Below, in pieces: positions 53,861 through 62,350 of a stretch of DNA of 64,000 bases. The notes below the pieces were generated by a model. That model was not told the origin of the DNA and made no database searches. It saw only the letters and a list, made by a program, of their open reading frames with translations. Both the position numbers and the translations under genes were made by a program. The stretch covers positions 1,736,001-1,800,000 of the forward strand of contig NZ_CP022315.1 in the NCBI RefSeq assembly GCF_002216775.1. The letters are read 5' to 3'. Every line of letters begins with the position of its first letter. Position 1 is the first letter of the stretch. Origin of the DNA: Virgibacillus phasianinus. Lineage in GTDB: Bacteria > Bacillota > Bacilli > Bacillales > Amphibacillaceae.

Positions 53861-55513
53861 ATGCCATATTCGACAAAACCTAACAAAATGTTTAAGAATT
53901 TCCTCCCCTGGGTATCAAGTAACTACCACATTTTGAAAGGGGACATCATTATGAATCTCATGAATGATTATTTCTCGACAAACTTTATGGTCGGGCTGCA
54001 AAGTTTTGTTATCGCATTAATTGTTTTAATAGTAGGCTGGTTCATCGCCAAGCTGATTGCAGGTGCAGTTGAGAAGGCATTAAAGAAAGCTGATTTAGAC
54101 GACAAGGTTTTCAACCGGTTTCGATCGGAAAATAATGAAAAACCAATAAATGCGCATAAAATAATTGGAAAAGTAGTGTACTACATACTGCTAATTATCG
54201 TATTTATCCTATTCTTTAACCTGCTGAATCTGGATATGATTGCCAATCCATTATCCGATTTAATTTCATCATTCTTCAGTTTCATTCCAGCAGTTCTAAC
54301 GGCAGCACTTATTTTGCTGCTGGCATGGGTGATTGCATCCGTCGTTCGCTGGTTGATTGTTACAGTAGGCAGTAAAGCAAACATTCAGCGTTTCTTTACT
54401 AAACTAAAAGTTGCTAGTAATGACGAAGAAGCTGAACATTTCCTTGAAACGATTGGTAAAGTTGCTTTTTATCTAATCCTGTTGATGTTCATTCCGGGTG
54501 TACTAAAAGCGCTAAGTATTGAAGGTGTCGCAGAACCGTTCTCCGGATTGCTCGCAACAATCTTAGCATTTGTACCGAAACTGATCGCTGCCATCATTAT
54601 CTTCGCAGTTGGCTGGTTCGTCGCCAAAATCATTAAAGATATTGTCGTAAATCTATTGCTGGCAGTAGGTTCAGAAGGCATCGTTGTAAAATTAAAGCTG
54701 CAAAAAATATTTGAAGGAAGCAGCCTAGCATCGTTTGTCGGTAATCTATTATTTATTATCATCATGATTCCAGTTACCGTTTCTGCCTTGCAGCAGCTGG
54801 AATTAGCAGCAATCACGAACCCACTGGTAAGCATGCTGAATGATGTAACCAACATGCTGCCAAACATTCTGATTGCTATTGCATTGATTCTAGTTGGCAT
54901 TTGGTTAGGTAAATTTATTGGTGGATTCGTTGAAAGCTTCTTGCAGCGCATGGGCTTTGACCGTCTGTCAGACAAGCTGCAAATTGGAAATAAATCTAGT
55001 AAACTAACACCATCTGGGGTAGTCGGATACATTGTGCAAGTGCTAATTGTATTCTTCCTGGCTGTTCAAGCATTGAATTTAATCAAGTTGGACTTCCTAG
55101 TAGATATCGCGGCAGCAATTACCGCTTACCTGCCAAACGTACTGGCAGCCGTGCTAATCCTAGGCATAGCAGTGATTCTAGCAAATATCGTTGCAAAAAT
55201 ATTATCCAATGTTCTGTCCGGCTCGGCAAGTGGCATCCTAACCGTTTTTGCCAAATATACGATTATCGTACTAGCGGTATTTATGGCATTAACGCAACTC
55301 GGAATTGCCACCGAAATCGTCACTTCCGCGTTTATCTTAATCCTTGGCGGCTTTGCACTAGCATTCGGCCTGGCATTTGGATTAGGCGGAACAGACTTTG
55401 CTAGAAAGCACTTAAGCAAATTTGATAAAACAATTGAAGAAACCAAAATCGACCATTCACAAAAGGGCAACACAACTAATGATGAGTTCGGTGAAGGTCC
55501 TGAAAATAAGTAA
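53861..55513 (+). CDS. TM-helix-repeat membrane protein of the mechanosensitive-channel group
   Basis: About 520-550 residues with at least eight hydrophobic segments arranged as five similar repeats, each with a V-G/A-W-x-x-A-K-type exit (for example ALIVLIVGWFIAKLIAGAVE, IIIFAVGWFVAKIIKDIV, ALILVGIWLGKFIGGFVE). This is the conserved TM helix family related to MscS. The C-terminus is GLGGTDFARKHLSKF plus a hydrophilic tail. Two starts are plausible: ATG 53861 with GGAGG six bases upstream, and ATG 53951 with AAGGGG nine bases upstream. The second gives the more natural N-terminus. It may respond to osmotic change. Confidence 0.82.
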   Translation: MPYSTKPNKMFKNFLPWVSSNYHILKGDIIMNLMNDYFSTNFMVGLQSFVIALIVLIVGWFIAKLIAGAVEKALKKADLDDKVFNRFRSENNEKPINAHKIIGKVVYYILLIIVFILFFNLLNLDMIANPLSDLISSFFSFIPAVLTAALILLLAWVIASVVRWLIVTVGSKANIQRFFTKLKVASNDEEAEHFLETIGKVAFYLILLMFIPGVLKALSIEGVAEPFSGLLATILAFVPKLIAAIIIFAVGWFVAKIIKDIVVNLLLAVGSEGIVVKLKLQKIFEGSSLASFVGNLLFIIIMIPVTVSALQQLELAAITNPLVSMLNDVTNMLPNILIAIALILVGIWLGKFIGGFVESFLQRMGFDRLSDKLQIGNKSSKLTPSGVVGYIVQVLIVFFLAVQALNLIKLDFLVDIAAAITAYLPNVLAAVLILGIAVILANIVAKILSNVLSGSASGILTVFAKYTIIVLAVFMALTQLGIATEIVTSAFILILGGFALAFGLAFGLGGTDFARKHLSKFDKTIEETKIDHSQKGNTTNDEFGEGPENK

Positions 55514-55532
55514 ATGAATCGATGGAGGAAAA

Positions 55533-55559
55533 GGCAGTCCTGAGGGGCTGTCTTTTTTT
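55533..55559 (+). terminator. Terminator after the channel gene
   Basis: GGCAGTCC (55533-55540) pairs with GGGCTGTC (55545-55552), with two G-T pairs and a TGAG loop, followed by seven T. Confidence 0.75.
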
Positions 55560-55792
55560 GCGCGTGTGAAGGCAAAAAAGTTGCCATGGAATGCCGTAAA
55601 TGGAAGATATTGTTCGAATTTGTATAGGATGTAAGACACTATACGAAAAGTCACGAAAACCAGGTTTATGTTTCAGGAAACGGGGTATTTAGTACCATGA
55701 ATATTGTACTAAAATCATAGTTGACCGGATATATAACTGAAATTTGTAAAGGAATTTAAAATAAGGCGGGAAGAAAAGGAGTTTGGGTCAGC

Positions 55793-55987
55793 ATGAAAGA
55801 ACTGTCGGATAAGGCGTTAGTTGAGACCTTAGCACAAGCAAAAGCGTTAAACCTAGATCCTGCGTTTATTTCCATTATTAAAAGTGAAATGAAAGTACGT
55901 AAGATTACAGTGTCCGATGCGTGCGCATTGAATGTAAACGAGGATGCTAAAAAAATCAGTTGTTGTAATCCGAAATTGAAAGGATAG
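55793..55987 (+). CDS. Sda-like checkpoint inhibitor of sporulation kinases (copy 1)
   Basis: A 64-residue protein. MKELSDKALVETLAQAKALN then LDPAFISIIKSEMKVRKI matches Sda, the antiparallel helical hairpin that blocks autophosphorylation of sporulation histidine kinases when replication is disturbed. An unusual 25-residue extension follows, ending in ISCCNPKLKG with adjacent cysteines. AAAAGGAG lies 14 bases before the ATG, a long spacing. A second homologue is at 63632. Confidence 0.8.
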   Translation: MKELSDKALVETLAQAKALNLDPAFISIIKSEMKVRKITVSDACALNVNEDAKKISCCNPKLKG

Positions 55988-56030
55988 TAATATTGCTTTT
56001 TCTGAATAAACGTTCGTGGTCAGATCTTTT

Positions 56031-56073
56031 AAAAAGCCTAATTTTTCACTACACGAAAAATTAGGCTTTTTAT
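56031..56073. terminator. Bidirectional terminator between the Sda-like and lipid kinase genes
   Basis: AAAAAGCCTAATTTTTC (56031-56047) pairs perfectly with its complement at 56055-56071, giving 17 bp with A and T runs on both sides. The following gap to 56260 shows nothing else. Confidence 0.8.
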
Positions 56074-56260
56074 TATAAAATATTGGTTGAATATTCTCTG
56101 GAAAACCACGCAACAACTTTCAATATTTTAATCCTGGTATTGCTGGACCATTGTTAACGAACCTATTATGTTTGCAATCCTGTGTAACCAGATGACACCC
56201 GTTAGTCATGGGAGTCCTTCACTTCTACAGTCTGATTGTTTTGTTTAAGATGTGGTTATC

Positions 56261-57160
56261 CTATTCTTTTGTTGTTTTATATTCCCCGACCAGCATTCTT
56301 AGGTGTCCCGGCAGAATTGAAATCGTAGTTGGGGTAGAATAGTGACTTTCTCCATCACAATCAATCTCCTGAGTGGGGTTGGCTGAAACACTGAGTCGTT
56401 TTGTTTGAAAGTAGATCATGCCGTTTTCGTTCGATATTTCAGGAGTCATTTTTGATTGTATCATGGACCAGAATGTCTGCAAAGATGTTTCTTTAATTAA
56501 TAAAACATCGAGCAAGCCGTCTTGAACGTCCCCATTTGGAAAAAATGGCTGAATACCTCCCGTAAATGTCCCGTTGCCAACGATGAGCATGACTGATTCC
56601 CCGTTGAATTGGTAATCCTCTGATTCAACCTGCAGATGAAAAGGATCCACATCACTCACCGTTTGAGCCGTTCTTAAATAGTAAGCCATACGCCCTAAGG
56701 TGGCCTTGGAATCAGAGTCAACTGCTGAGGACACCTCGGTAATGAGACCTATTCCCCAGAAGTTTAAAAAGTATTGTTGATTTGTTTTGCCGACATCGAC
56801 TGATTCCACTTTTTGCTCTAATAATTGATCAGTTGCTTTAAGTGGATTTTGGGATATTCCAATCTCTCGTGAAAAATCGTTACTGGTACCGCCTGGAATA
56901 ATTGCAAAGATGGGACGATTTTGCAATGCACAAAGCGCATTAATAATCTCGTTGACTGTCCCATCTCCGCCAGCGGCAATGAGCAAGTCCACATTTTCGG
57001 CTATTTTGTCCACGTAATCAGCACCATCTCCGGGCTTCTCAGTTTGATAGATGGTGACCTCTCGATAGCTTTGAAGAAGCTTTTGAACAATGGTTCCAAT
57101 TGATTGCTTCAACTTGTCCTTTCCTGCATTTGGATTAAAGATGATTGCAACGCGTTCCAT
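56261..57160 (-). CDS. YegS/DgkB-type lipid kinase
   Basis: A 299-residue diacylglycerol-kinase-catalytic-domain protein: VAIIFNPNAGKDKLKQSIG at the start, LLIAAGGDGTVNEIINAL with the G-G-D-G-T nucleotide motif, and AIIPGGTSNDFSREIGI. The C-terminal domain has VMLIVGNGTFTGGIQPFFPNGDVQDGLLDVLLI. It would phosphorylate diacylglycerol or a related lipid. AAGGAG precedes the ATG. The adjacent cardiolipin synthase gene in the same orientation, 86 bases upstream, points to a phospholipid-remodelling pair. Confidence 0.9.
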   Translation of the reverse strand: MERVAIIFNPNAGKDKLKQSIGTIVQKLLQSYREVTIYQTEKPGDGADYVDKIAENVDLLIAAGGDGTVNEIINALCALQNRPIFAIIPGGTSNDFSREIGISQNPLKATDQLLEQKVESVDVGKTNQQYFLNFWGIGLITEVSSAVDSDSKATLGRMAYYLRTAQTVSDVDPFHLQVESEDYQFNGESVMLIVGNGTFTGGIQPFFPNGDVQDGLLDVLLIKETSLQTFWSMIQSKMTPEISNENGMIYFQTKRLSVSANPTQEIDCDGESHYSTPTTISILPGHLRMLVGEYKTTKE

Positions 57161-57246
57161 ATTAATTCTCCTTTTTTAAACGTGATTAATGCAAGTTCCG
57201 TACCTTTCTTTTTCTTAAAAATGTCAACCTTTCTACGCAAGCTTCA

Positions 57247-58749
57247 TCATAATACTGGTGAAAAAAGTCGGGCAAACGATTCTTTGGATTGAATGAGTAA
57301 CCCTCGCTTGTAATAAGTTTTCGGGTCTACCTTGCGACTGTGTTTGATATCAGCTTTGTAGTTCTCAATAAGGCTTGTGACACTTGGGCTATGAAACAAA
57401 AAGACATTCACTTCGAAATTTAAGTTTAAGCTTCTAAAATCAACGTTTGCGGTCCCTATTGAAGCAAATTCACCATCAACAATCATGATTTTTTGATGCA
57501 TGAAACCTTTGTGGTACAAGTGCACTTCAATCCCTTTATCAAGAAGTTCATCAAAATAAGAACGCGTGGCATACTGCGTCAGAAACCCATCACCGACCTC
57601 TGGTACCATCAATTTGACATCGACGCCTTTTTTTACAGCCAGTGAAAGAGCGGTGCGAATGTCTTTGTTAGGAACAAAGTAGGGTGTTGCAATCCACAGG
57701 GAATGCTCGGCGGAAGCAATCATATTGAAATACAGTTCACTCATTATACCTTGATTGGCATTAGGACCACTGGCTACAACTTGAACACATCCATCGTCGG
57801 AACTTGGACTCTTAGTAACCGGGTATTGATCGGGGTCTAGTGACTGATTGGTTAAATACGACCAATCTGTAAAAAAGACCGCATGGAGACTTCCTACAGC
57901 TTCCCCCTTTACCATTAAGTGTGTATCACGCCAAAATCCTATGCTTGGATCGCGGCTTAGATACTCATCACCGATATTCAAGCCACCTACAAATCCAGTG
58001 ACACCATCCACTACAATGATTTTTCGGTGATTACGAAAGTTGATTTTTTGATTAAAAAAACCATGCTTAATCGGGAGAAAACAAGCCATTTGTACTCCGG
58101 CTGTTTCCATTTTACGAATCATTTTTCCTGACATTTTCATACTTCCAACAGCGTCATAAATAACTTTGACCTCAAGACCTTGCTCTGATTTCTCAATTAA
58201 AAGGTTAATAATATCCTGACCAATTTCGTCATCACGAAATGTGTAATATTCCATATGAATGTATTCTTTGGCCTGCATTAGGCTTTCTTTGATAGCCGGA
58301 AAGGTCTCCTGGCCGTCTTTCAACACAGAGGTTTCAGAAAAACAACTGGCTGGGAAATGGGTTTCCTTTTCAATCACGTGGGAAATAAATTGTTCATGAT
58401 TGCCTAGCTGATGCCAACAATCGGAAGGAATATTTTTAGTATTCTGTTTCAAATATTTATAATTATCTTCCCTTTTTTTCTGGAATAGATGCCCTCTAAC
58501 CTGCAGCTGACCTGAATAAATAAAAAAAAGATAACCAATTATCGGTAAGAAGAGAATTGCATATATCCATAAAAGGGTCTTGTAGGGTGATCGGTTTTCC
58601 AACATCAACCCATAAGATACGGACATTACAATTAGAAAATAAATTGCAAAAGCTAGTGTCCGGATAACAAACGTTTCTTCGCTGAAGAATGCTAAATAAA
58701 ATGTAACAATCAATAAGATAATGAAAAGGATTTGTCTATTTTGTCTCAT
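57247..58749 (-). CDS. cls: Cardiolipin synthase
   Basis: A 500-residue membrane protein of the phospholipase D family that joins two phosphatidylglycerols. Two N-terminal helices (ILFIILLIVTFYLAFF and TLLWIYAILFLPIIGYLFFI) anchor it. The first HKD motif lies in NFRNHRKIIVVDGVTGFVGG and the second in YHKGFMHQKIMIVDGEFASIGTANVD, both complete. AAGGAG lies nine to ten bases before the ATG. Bacillus Cls enzymes are induced by salt or membrane stress, in agreement with the sigma-B-type genes that follow divergently. Confidence 0.95.
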   Translation of the reverse strand: MRQNRQILFIILLIVTFYLAFFSEETFVIRTLAFAIYFLIVMSVSYGLMLENRSPYKTLLWIYAILFLPIIGYLFFIYSGQLQVRGHLFQKKREDNYKYLKQNTKNIPSDCWHQLGNHEQFISHVIEKETHFPASCFSETSVLKDGQETFPAIKESLMQAKEYIHMEYYTFRDDEIGQDIINLLIEKSEQGLEVKVIYDAVGSMKMSGKMIRKMETAGVQMACFLPIKHGFFNQKINFRNHRKIIVVDGVTGFVGGLNIGDEYLSRDPSIGFWRDTHLMVKGEAVGSLHAVFFTDWSYLTNQSLDPDQYPVTKSPSSDDGCVQVVASGPNANQGIMSELYFNMIASAEHSLWIATPYFVPNKDIRTALSLAVKKGVDVKLMVPEVGDGFLTQYATRSYFDELLDKGIEVHLYHKGFMHQKIMIVDGEFASIGTANVDFRSLNLNFEVNVFLFHSPSVTSLIENYKADIKHSRKVDPKTYYKRGLLIQSKESFARLFSPVL

Positions 58750-58910
58750 TATGGCATTTCACTCCTTCCAGGTGCCCCTTAAGCTTTCCTAGCATTATAG
58801 TTTCACTTTAATTCAATATCCACTTTGAGGTCAATGAATTCAACATGAAACGTATCACTTAATAGAAGCATGTAGCAAAGGTGGAATTATTAAAAATGAA
58901 AGATAAACAT

Positions 58911-58936
58911 GTTTGGCGGAGAAACCTTCAGGGTAT
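58911..58936 (+). promoter_or_regulatory. Sigma-B-like promoter of the csbD-yflT genes
   Basis: GTTTGG (58911-58916) and GGGTAT (58931-58936) with a 14-base spacer match the sigma-B consensus GTTTAA and GGGTAT except for two -35 positions. Confidence 0.7.
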
Positions 58937-59031
58937 TATTTTTTATGTAAGCAACCTACCTAGTATCGGTAAAACTTATGCTTTTTAAAAAGTTCAAAGA
59001 AGAAATTGCTAGTGTTGAAGGAGGAAGCAAA

Positions 59032-59220
59032 ATGGCAGATGAAAAGGAAAACCAAGCAAAAGGAATCTTTGATAAGGTAAAAGGCGAAACGAAAGAGCAA
59101 TATGGTAAACTGGCAGACGATAAGAAAAAACAAGCTTCCGGTAAAAAGGATAAAGCAAAAGGCGAAGTAAGACAAAAGTTTGGAAATGCCCAAGAAAACA
59201 TGAAACAAGATCAGGATTAG
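59032..59220 (+). CDS. CsbD-family general stress protein
   Basis: A 62-residue, highly charged CsbD protein: KENQAKGIFDKVKGETKEQY then GKLADDKKKQASGKKDKAKG. AAGGAGGA lies seven bases before the ATG at 59032; the frame continues upstream to 58978 but without a ribosome binding site. CsbD is a sigma-B regulon member of unknown biochemical role in Bacillus, which agrees with the promoter at 58911. Confidence 0.88.
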   Translation: MADEKENQAKGIFDKVKGETKEQYGKLADDKKKQASGKKDKAKGEVRQKFGNAQENMKQDQD

Positions 59221-59283
59221 TAAGAACAGACAAGGCTAGTTTTAAATAAGAACAGAGCTAAATGAAATTGAGGAGGAGATTAA

Positions 59284-59610
59284 ATGAAACCTGCAGTAAA
59301 AGAGTTTCAGGATGACAAGGCATTAATGGAAGAGGTCAAAACGCAAACACAAAAAGGAATTTCCAAAGATAATTTGTATGTCATTTCGCATGACGATGAT
59401 CGCACAGACAGGGTTGCTGGAAATGTCGATGCAAGCGAAATAGGAGCAAAAGAAGAAGGTTTAGGAACTGCGGTGGGCAACATTTTTCGGAAAAAGGGTG
59501 ATGAATTACGTACGAAGTTTAAAGAGCTAGGATTTCCCCAAGAGGAAGCCAATGAGCTGGAAGAAAAATTAGATCATGGTAAGATTTTATTACTTATTAA
59601 ACAAAACTAA
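59284..59610 (+). CDS. General stress protein 17M-like (YflT family)
   Basis: A 108-residue protein resembling B. subtilis YflT: KGISKDNLYVISHDDDRTDRVA and an amphipathic middle (EEGLGTAVGNIFRKKGDELRTKF), ending GKILLLIKQN. GAGGAGG precedes the ATG. It lies 63 bases after the csbD gene and is probably cotranscribed from the sigma-B-like promoter. YflT belongs to the sigma-B regulon; function unknown. Confidence 0.85.
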   Translation: MKPAVKEFQDDKALMEEVKTQTQKGISKDNLYVISHDDDRTDRVAGNVDASEIGAKEEGLGTAVGNIFRKKGDELRTKFKELGFPQEEANELEEKLDHGKILLLIKQN

Positions 59611-59648
59611 TCATAAAAATCAGGCTGAGTGTTTCAAGCTAGAACGGA

Positions 59649-59706
59649 ATCCGAACTATATTCAACATTCTTTAATTAGAATTTGGAGTAGTTCGGATAT
59701 TTTTTG
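59649..59706 (+). terminator. Terminator made of the dispersed ATCCGAACTA hairpin
   Basis: ATCCGAACTA (59649-59658) pairs with TAGTTCGGAT (59689-59698), followed by ATTTTTT. The loop and flanks match the hairpin at 36691-36760. Confidence 0.7.
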
Positions 59707-59781
59707 GCTGTATGTAGTAGCTCTCTTGCTTAAACAGTATTTTTGTCTTATGCTAAATATACTACACAAGGGGGATATGTT

Positions 59782-60555
59782 ATGGGTGAAAACATTTCAG
59801 AAATTGATTATGAGCAGGTAGTGGAATATGCTCTAGATCCGGTCATCATACACACACAATTAAAAATACTTTATATTAATAACGCAGCTGAGAAATTTTT
59901 TAAAGCCCCAAGGGAAGAGGTTATTGGCGAAAGTCCACTCGATATATTTAAAGAAACGTCACGTGCTGCGATTGAAACACGAATTGGCTCCGCTTACAAT
60001 CAGCCTGCAGCAGTTATTGAAGAAACCATTTATAAAATGGATGGTACAGCAGTTGACGTGGAATTATACTGCCATCCGGTTAGAATTGGCGATAAGAAAG
60101 CAATACAAACATACATTAGAGATATTACAGCTAGAAGAGCAGTCGAAAGTAACCAAGTTGAATTAGAAAATGAAATTTACAAACTCTCATCGACTGTAGT
60201 ACCACTCATGGATAAAATTGCCGTTCTTCCTTTATTGGGATCGATTAATGAAGAAAGAGCTATTCAGATTTTACATAATGTACCGGTAAATGTACAAAAG
60301 AAAGATATAGAATATTTAATTGTTGATTTCTCGGGAATTTATAGATTGGATAACATAGTAACGGAATACATTTTTCGAATTACAAGTGTTTTGTCGATGA
60401 TTGGTGTTCAAACTATTGTAACAGGTCTACGCCCAGAATTAGCCTTAACCGCTACCCAACGGGGGATCAATTTTCCTTCCACACCAACAATGGCATCCGT
60501 TAAAGACGCACTCCATTATATTGGTTTTTCATATGATAGAAAAGAGAAGGCATAA
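59782..60555 (+). CDS. PAS-STAS protein of the RsbR type (stressosome-like)
   Basis: A 257-residue protein. Residues 8-120 form a PAS sensor domain (VEYALDPVIIHTQLKILYINNAAEKFF, then IRDITARRAVE). A short helix leads to a C-terminal STAS domain (PLMDKIAVLPLLGSINEERA, YLIVDFSGIYRLDNIVTEYIF, VTGLRPELALTATQRGI). This is the RsbR layout, although RsbRA has a globin-like sensor. Ser/Thr residues near VDFSG and DNIVTEY could be RsbT phosphorylation sites. The ATG at 59782 has AAGGGGG upstream. A convergent RsbT-like kinase lies at 60814. Confidence 0.85.
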   Translation: MGENISEIDYEQVVEYALDPVIIHTQLKILYINNAAEKFFKAPREEVIGESPLDIFKETSRAAIETRIGSAYNQPAAVIEETIYKMDGTAVDVELYCHPVRIGDKKAIQTYIRDITARRAVESNQVELENEIYKLSSTVVPLMDKIAVLPLLGSINEERAIQILHNVPVNVQKKDIEYLIVDFSGIYRLDNIVTEYIFRITSVLSMIGVQTIVTGLRPELALTATQRGINFPSTPTMASVKDALHYIGFSYDRKEKA

Positions 60556-60654
60556 CGATATGTGGATTGGAACATGGGGGTATAATCAACACGTTTTTAC
60601 AACTTGTGAAAAGTAATTTGTTATAAAAATTCAATTGAATAATAGTCAGTTATC

Positions 60655-60684
60655 AAGGTTCCTGTAAAGCAGGAACCTTTCTTA
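60655..60684 (+). terminator. Terminator after the PAS-STAS gene
   Basis: AAGGTTCCTG (60655-60664) pairs with CAGGAACCTT (60670-60679), followed by TCTT. Confidence 0.7.
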
Positions 60685-60813
60685 TGGGCACGTGGGCAGT
60701 TAGGTTTTATGTGGATTAAACAACTTTTTTTAAAATACATAACTGGGGCATCCTATTGTATTACTAATTTATTTATTGGCGATGATAGACTTCTGGGCAC
60801 CGTTTAAGAAAAA

Positions 60814-61260
60814 TCATGATCCTATTCGCCATTTAGTGGTGTAAATTTTAGTGCCTTTATTGGAAGAATCGATTGAGAATTCATCCATGATATTTTTGAC
60901 ACCTGGCAATCCTGCTCCTAGGCCTTTGGAGGTGGACATATTCGTTTCCAATGCTTCTGGGATGTTTTCGATTCCAGGTCCTTTGTCAATTGCCACTATT
61001 TTAATACCCGTTTTTATGGTATCGCTGCATAACTTGACGCAAATATGACCTCCATAGGTATACATTAAAATGTTGCGCGCTAATTCAGAAGCTACCGTTG
61101 TAATCCTTGCCTGGTCAACTGTTCTGAATCCGATCTCTGTCGCAACCGATCTAACGAGCGTTCTGGCATGTATAATATCCTGGCTGGTGCGTATTTCTAC
61201 CTGGTCCTTTTTCGGCGTAATTTCTAATGTTTTGTCCATCTCTTTAGAATCTTGATTCAT
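60814..61260 (-). CDS. RsbT-like serine kinase / anti-sigma regulatory protein
   Basis: About 148 residues of the small GHKL kinase type. ITTVASELARNILMYTYGG is the N-box, KIVAIDKGPGIENI the G1 box, and TSKGLGAGLPGVKNIMDEF the G2 box, matching RsbT more than RsbW. RsbT phosphorylates STAS proteins of the stressosome. The ATG at 61260 follows GGGGAGG; an ATG one codon earlier also exists. An N-terminal extension of about 20 residues is present relative to RsbT. It probably works with the PAS-STAS protein encoded convergently. Confidence 0.85.
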   Translation of the reverse strand: MNQDSKEMDKTLEITPKKDQVEIRTSQDIIHARTLVRSVATEIGFRTVDQARITTVASELARNILMYTYGGHICVKLCSDTIKTGIKIVAIDKGPGIENIPEALETNMSTSKGLGAGLPGVKNIMDEFSIDSSNKGTKIYTTKWRIGS

Positions 61261-61451
61261 CATTACACCTCCCCAACCATCTACATAAATTCTAAAGAGA
61301 CAAACAGAAGTTTGACAAGTAGGTACTTTTTAGTTATATAGTTTCCAAAGTATACCAATGCCACTAGACCAGACGTGGTTATTTATAATCAATTAGAATA
61401 CAGTCAATCATGACTACATCCTGCACGCTATCATTGGTAAAAGGAGGTTTA

Positions 61452-61817
61452 CTAAACCTCGCCTTCCTTTTCCGCAACTAAGACTGCTTTACTATCAGTT
61501 ACAACTTCTACATGATTCTCTCCCCATTTACTTAACATAGTCAGTGCTGGCTCTAAATCTTTTCCGTAGGGGGTAAGGGAATACTCTACTCTCGGTGGAA
61601 TTTGATTATATGCTACCCTTTTTACTAATCCGTCATCTTCCAATTCATGTAGTTGTTGGGAAAGCATCTTTTGGGAGATTTTTGGTATTTGTTTTTTAAG
61701 TTCCCCAAACCTTAAAGTCCCCTCAAGAAGCTTACATAAGATGACTCCTTTCCATTTCCCGCAAACTACCTCCAATGTAACCTCAATTGGATGATCATAC
61801 TCTATTCTAATTTCCAA
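61452..61817 (-). CDS. HxlR family transcriptional regulator
   Basis: A 121-residue winged-helix protein: PIEVTLEVVCGKWKGVILCKLLEG is the HxlR start with the conserved Cys and G-K-W, TLRFGELKKQIPKISQKMLSQQLHELEDDGLV the recognition helix, and PPRVEYSLTPYGKDLEPALTMLSKWGE the wing and dimer helix. The single Cys may sense electrophiles or oxidants as in HypR/HxlR. I prefer the TTG at 61817 behind AAGGAGG; a GTG at 61835 lies inside that site. Its target is not evident. Confidence 0.88.
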   Translation of the reverse strand: MEIRIEYDHPIEVTLEVVCGKWKGVILCKLLEGTLRFGELKKQIPKISQKMLSQQLHELEDDGLVKRVAYNQIPPRVEYSLTPYGKDLEPALTMLSKWGENHVEVVTDSKAVLVAEKEGEV

Positions 61818-62001
61818 TTTCCCTTCCTCCTTCACAGTTTCTTAAAGTAAGTGTAAAGCATAAGATTACAGTTTACCAAATAAAACTAATGGTCCTGGCA
61901 AGACATCCCATAAGTATATTTTAGTAAGCAGATTACCTATAAGTTGCTACTTGTCAACCTAATGCCAATGTATTTACACTGATTATATAGCAATCTACTA
62001 A

Positions 62002-62027
62002 GTTTTTTGGATTCAATTACGGGGAAA
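62002..62027 (+). promoter_or_regulatory. Sigma-B-like promoter
   Basis: GTTTTT (62002-62007) and GGGAAA (62022-62027), 14 bases apart, fit the relaxed sigma-B pattern. The next gene starts 43 bases downstream. Confidence 0.45.
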
Positions 62028-62069
62028 GAATATAGAAAGTGACTAAAAGAAACCATGGGAGGTGACACG

Positions 62070-62216
62070 ATGCTTTGGACCATCTTGATAGTTTTATTGA
62101 TTTTATGGGTACTGGGATTCTCCTTTCACATACTCGGTGGGTTGATTCATATTTTGCTAGTTATTGCAGCAATTTTACTGGTGATTAAAGTAATTCAATC
62201 CATAGCAAAAGGTTAA
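62070..62216 (+). CDS. lmo0937-like small membrane protein
   Basis: A 48-residue, two-helix hydrophobic protein: MLWTILIVLLILWVLGFSFH then ILGGLIHILLVIAAILLVIK. The L-W-T-I start and G-G-L-I-H-x-L-L-V-I-A centre are typical of lmo0937-type proteins, often stress-induced in Firmicutes. GGGAGGTG lies upstream, and a sigma-B-like promoter precedes it. Function unknown. Confidence 0.8.
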   Translation: MLWTILIVLLILWVLGFSFHILGGLIHILLVIAAILLVIKVIQSIAKG

Positions 62217-62350
62217 TCTCAGAGGTTGCACTCTGGTGGAATAATAGAACGAGTGGATTCTTAAAAAAACGCAGACAGGGTACTTTATCTATGTAATTGT
62301 GTCGTTAACGTATTTACATGGCAGATTATATCAAAATGGAGGTGAGGTAG

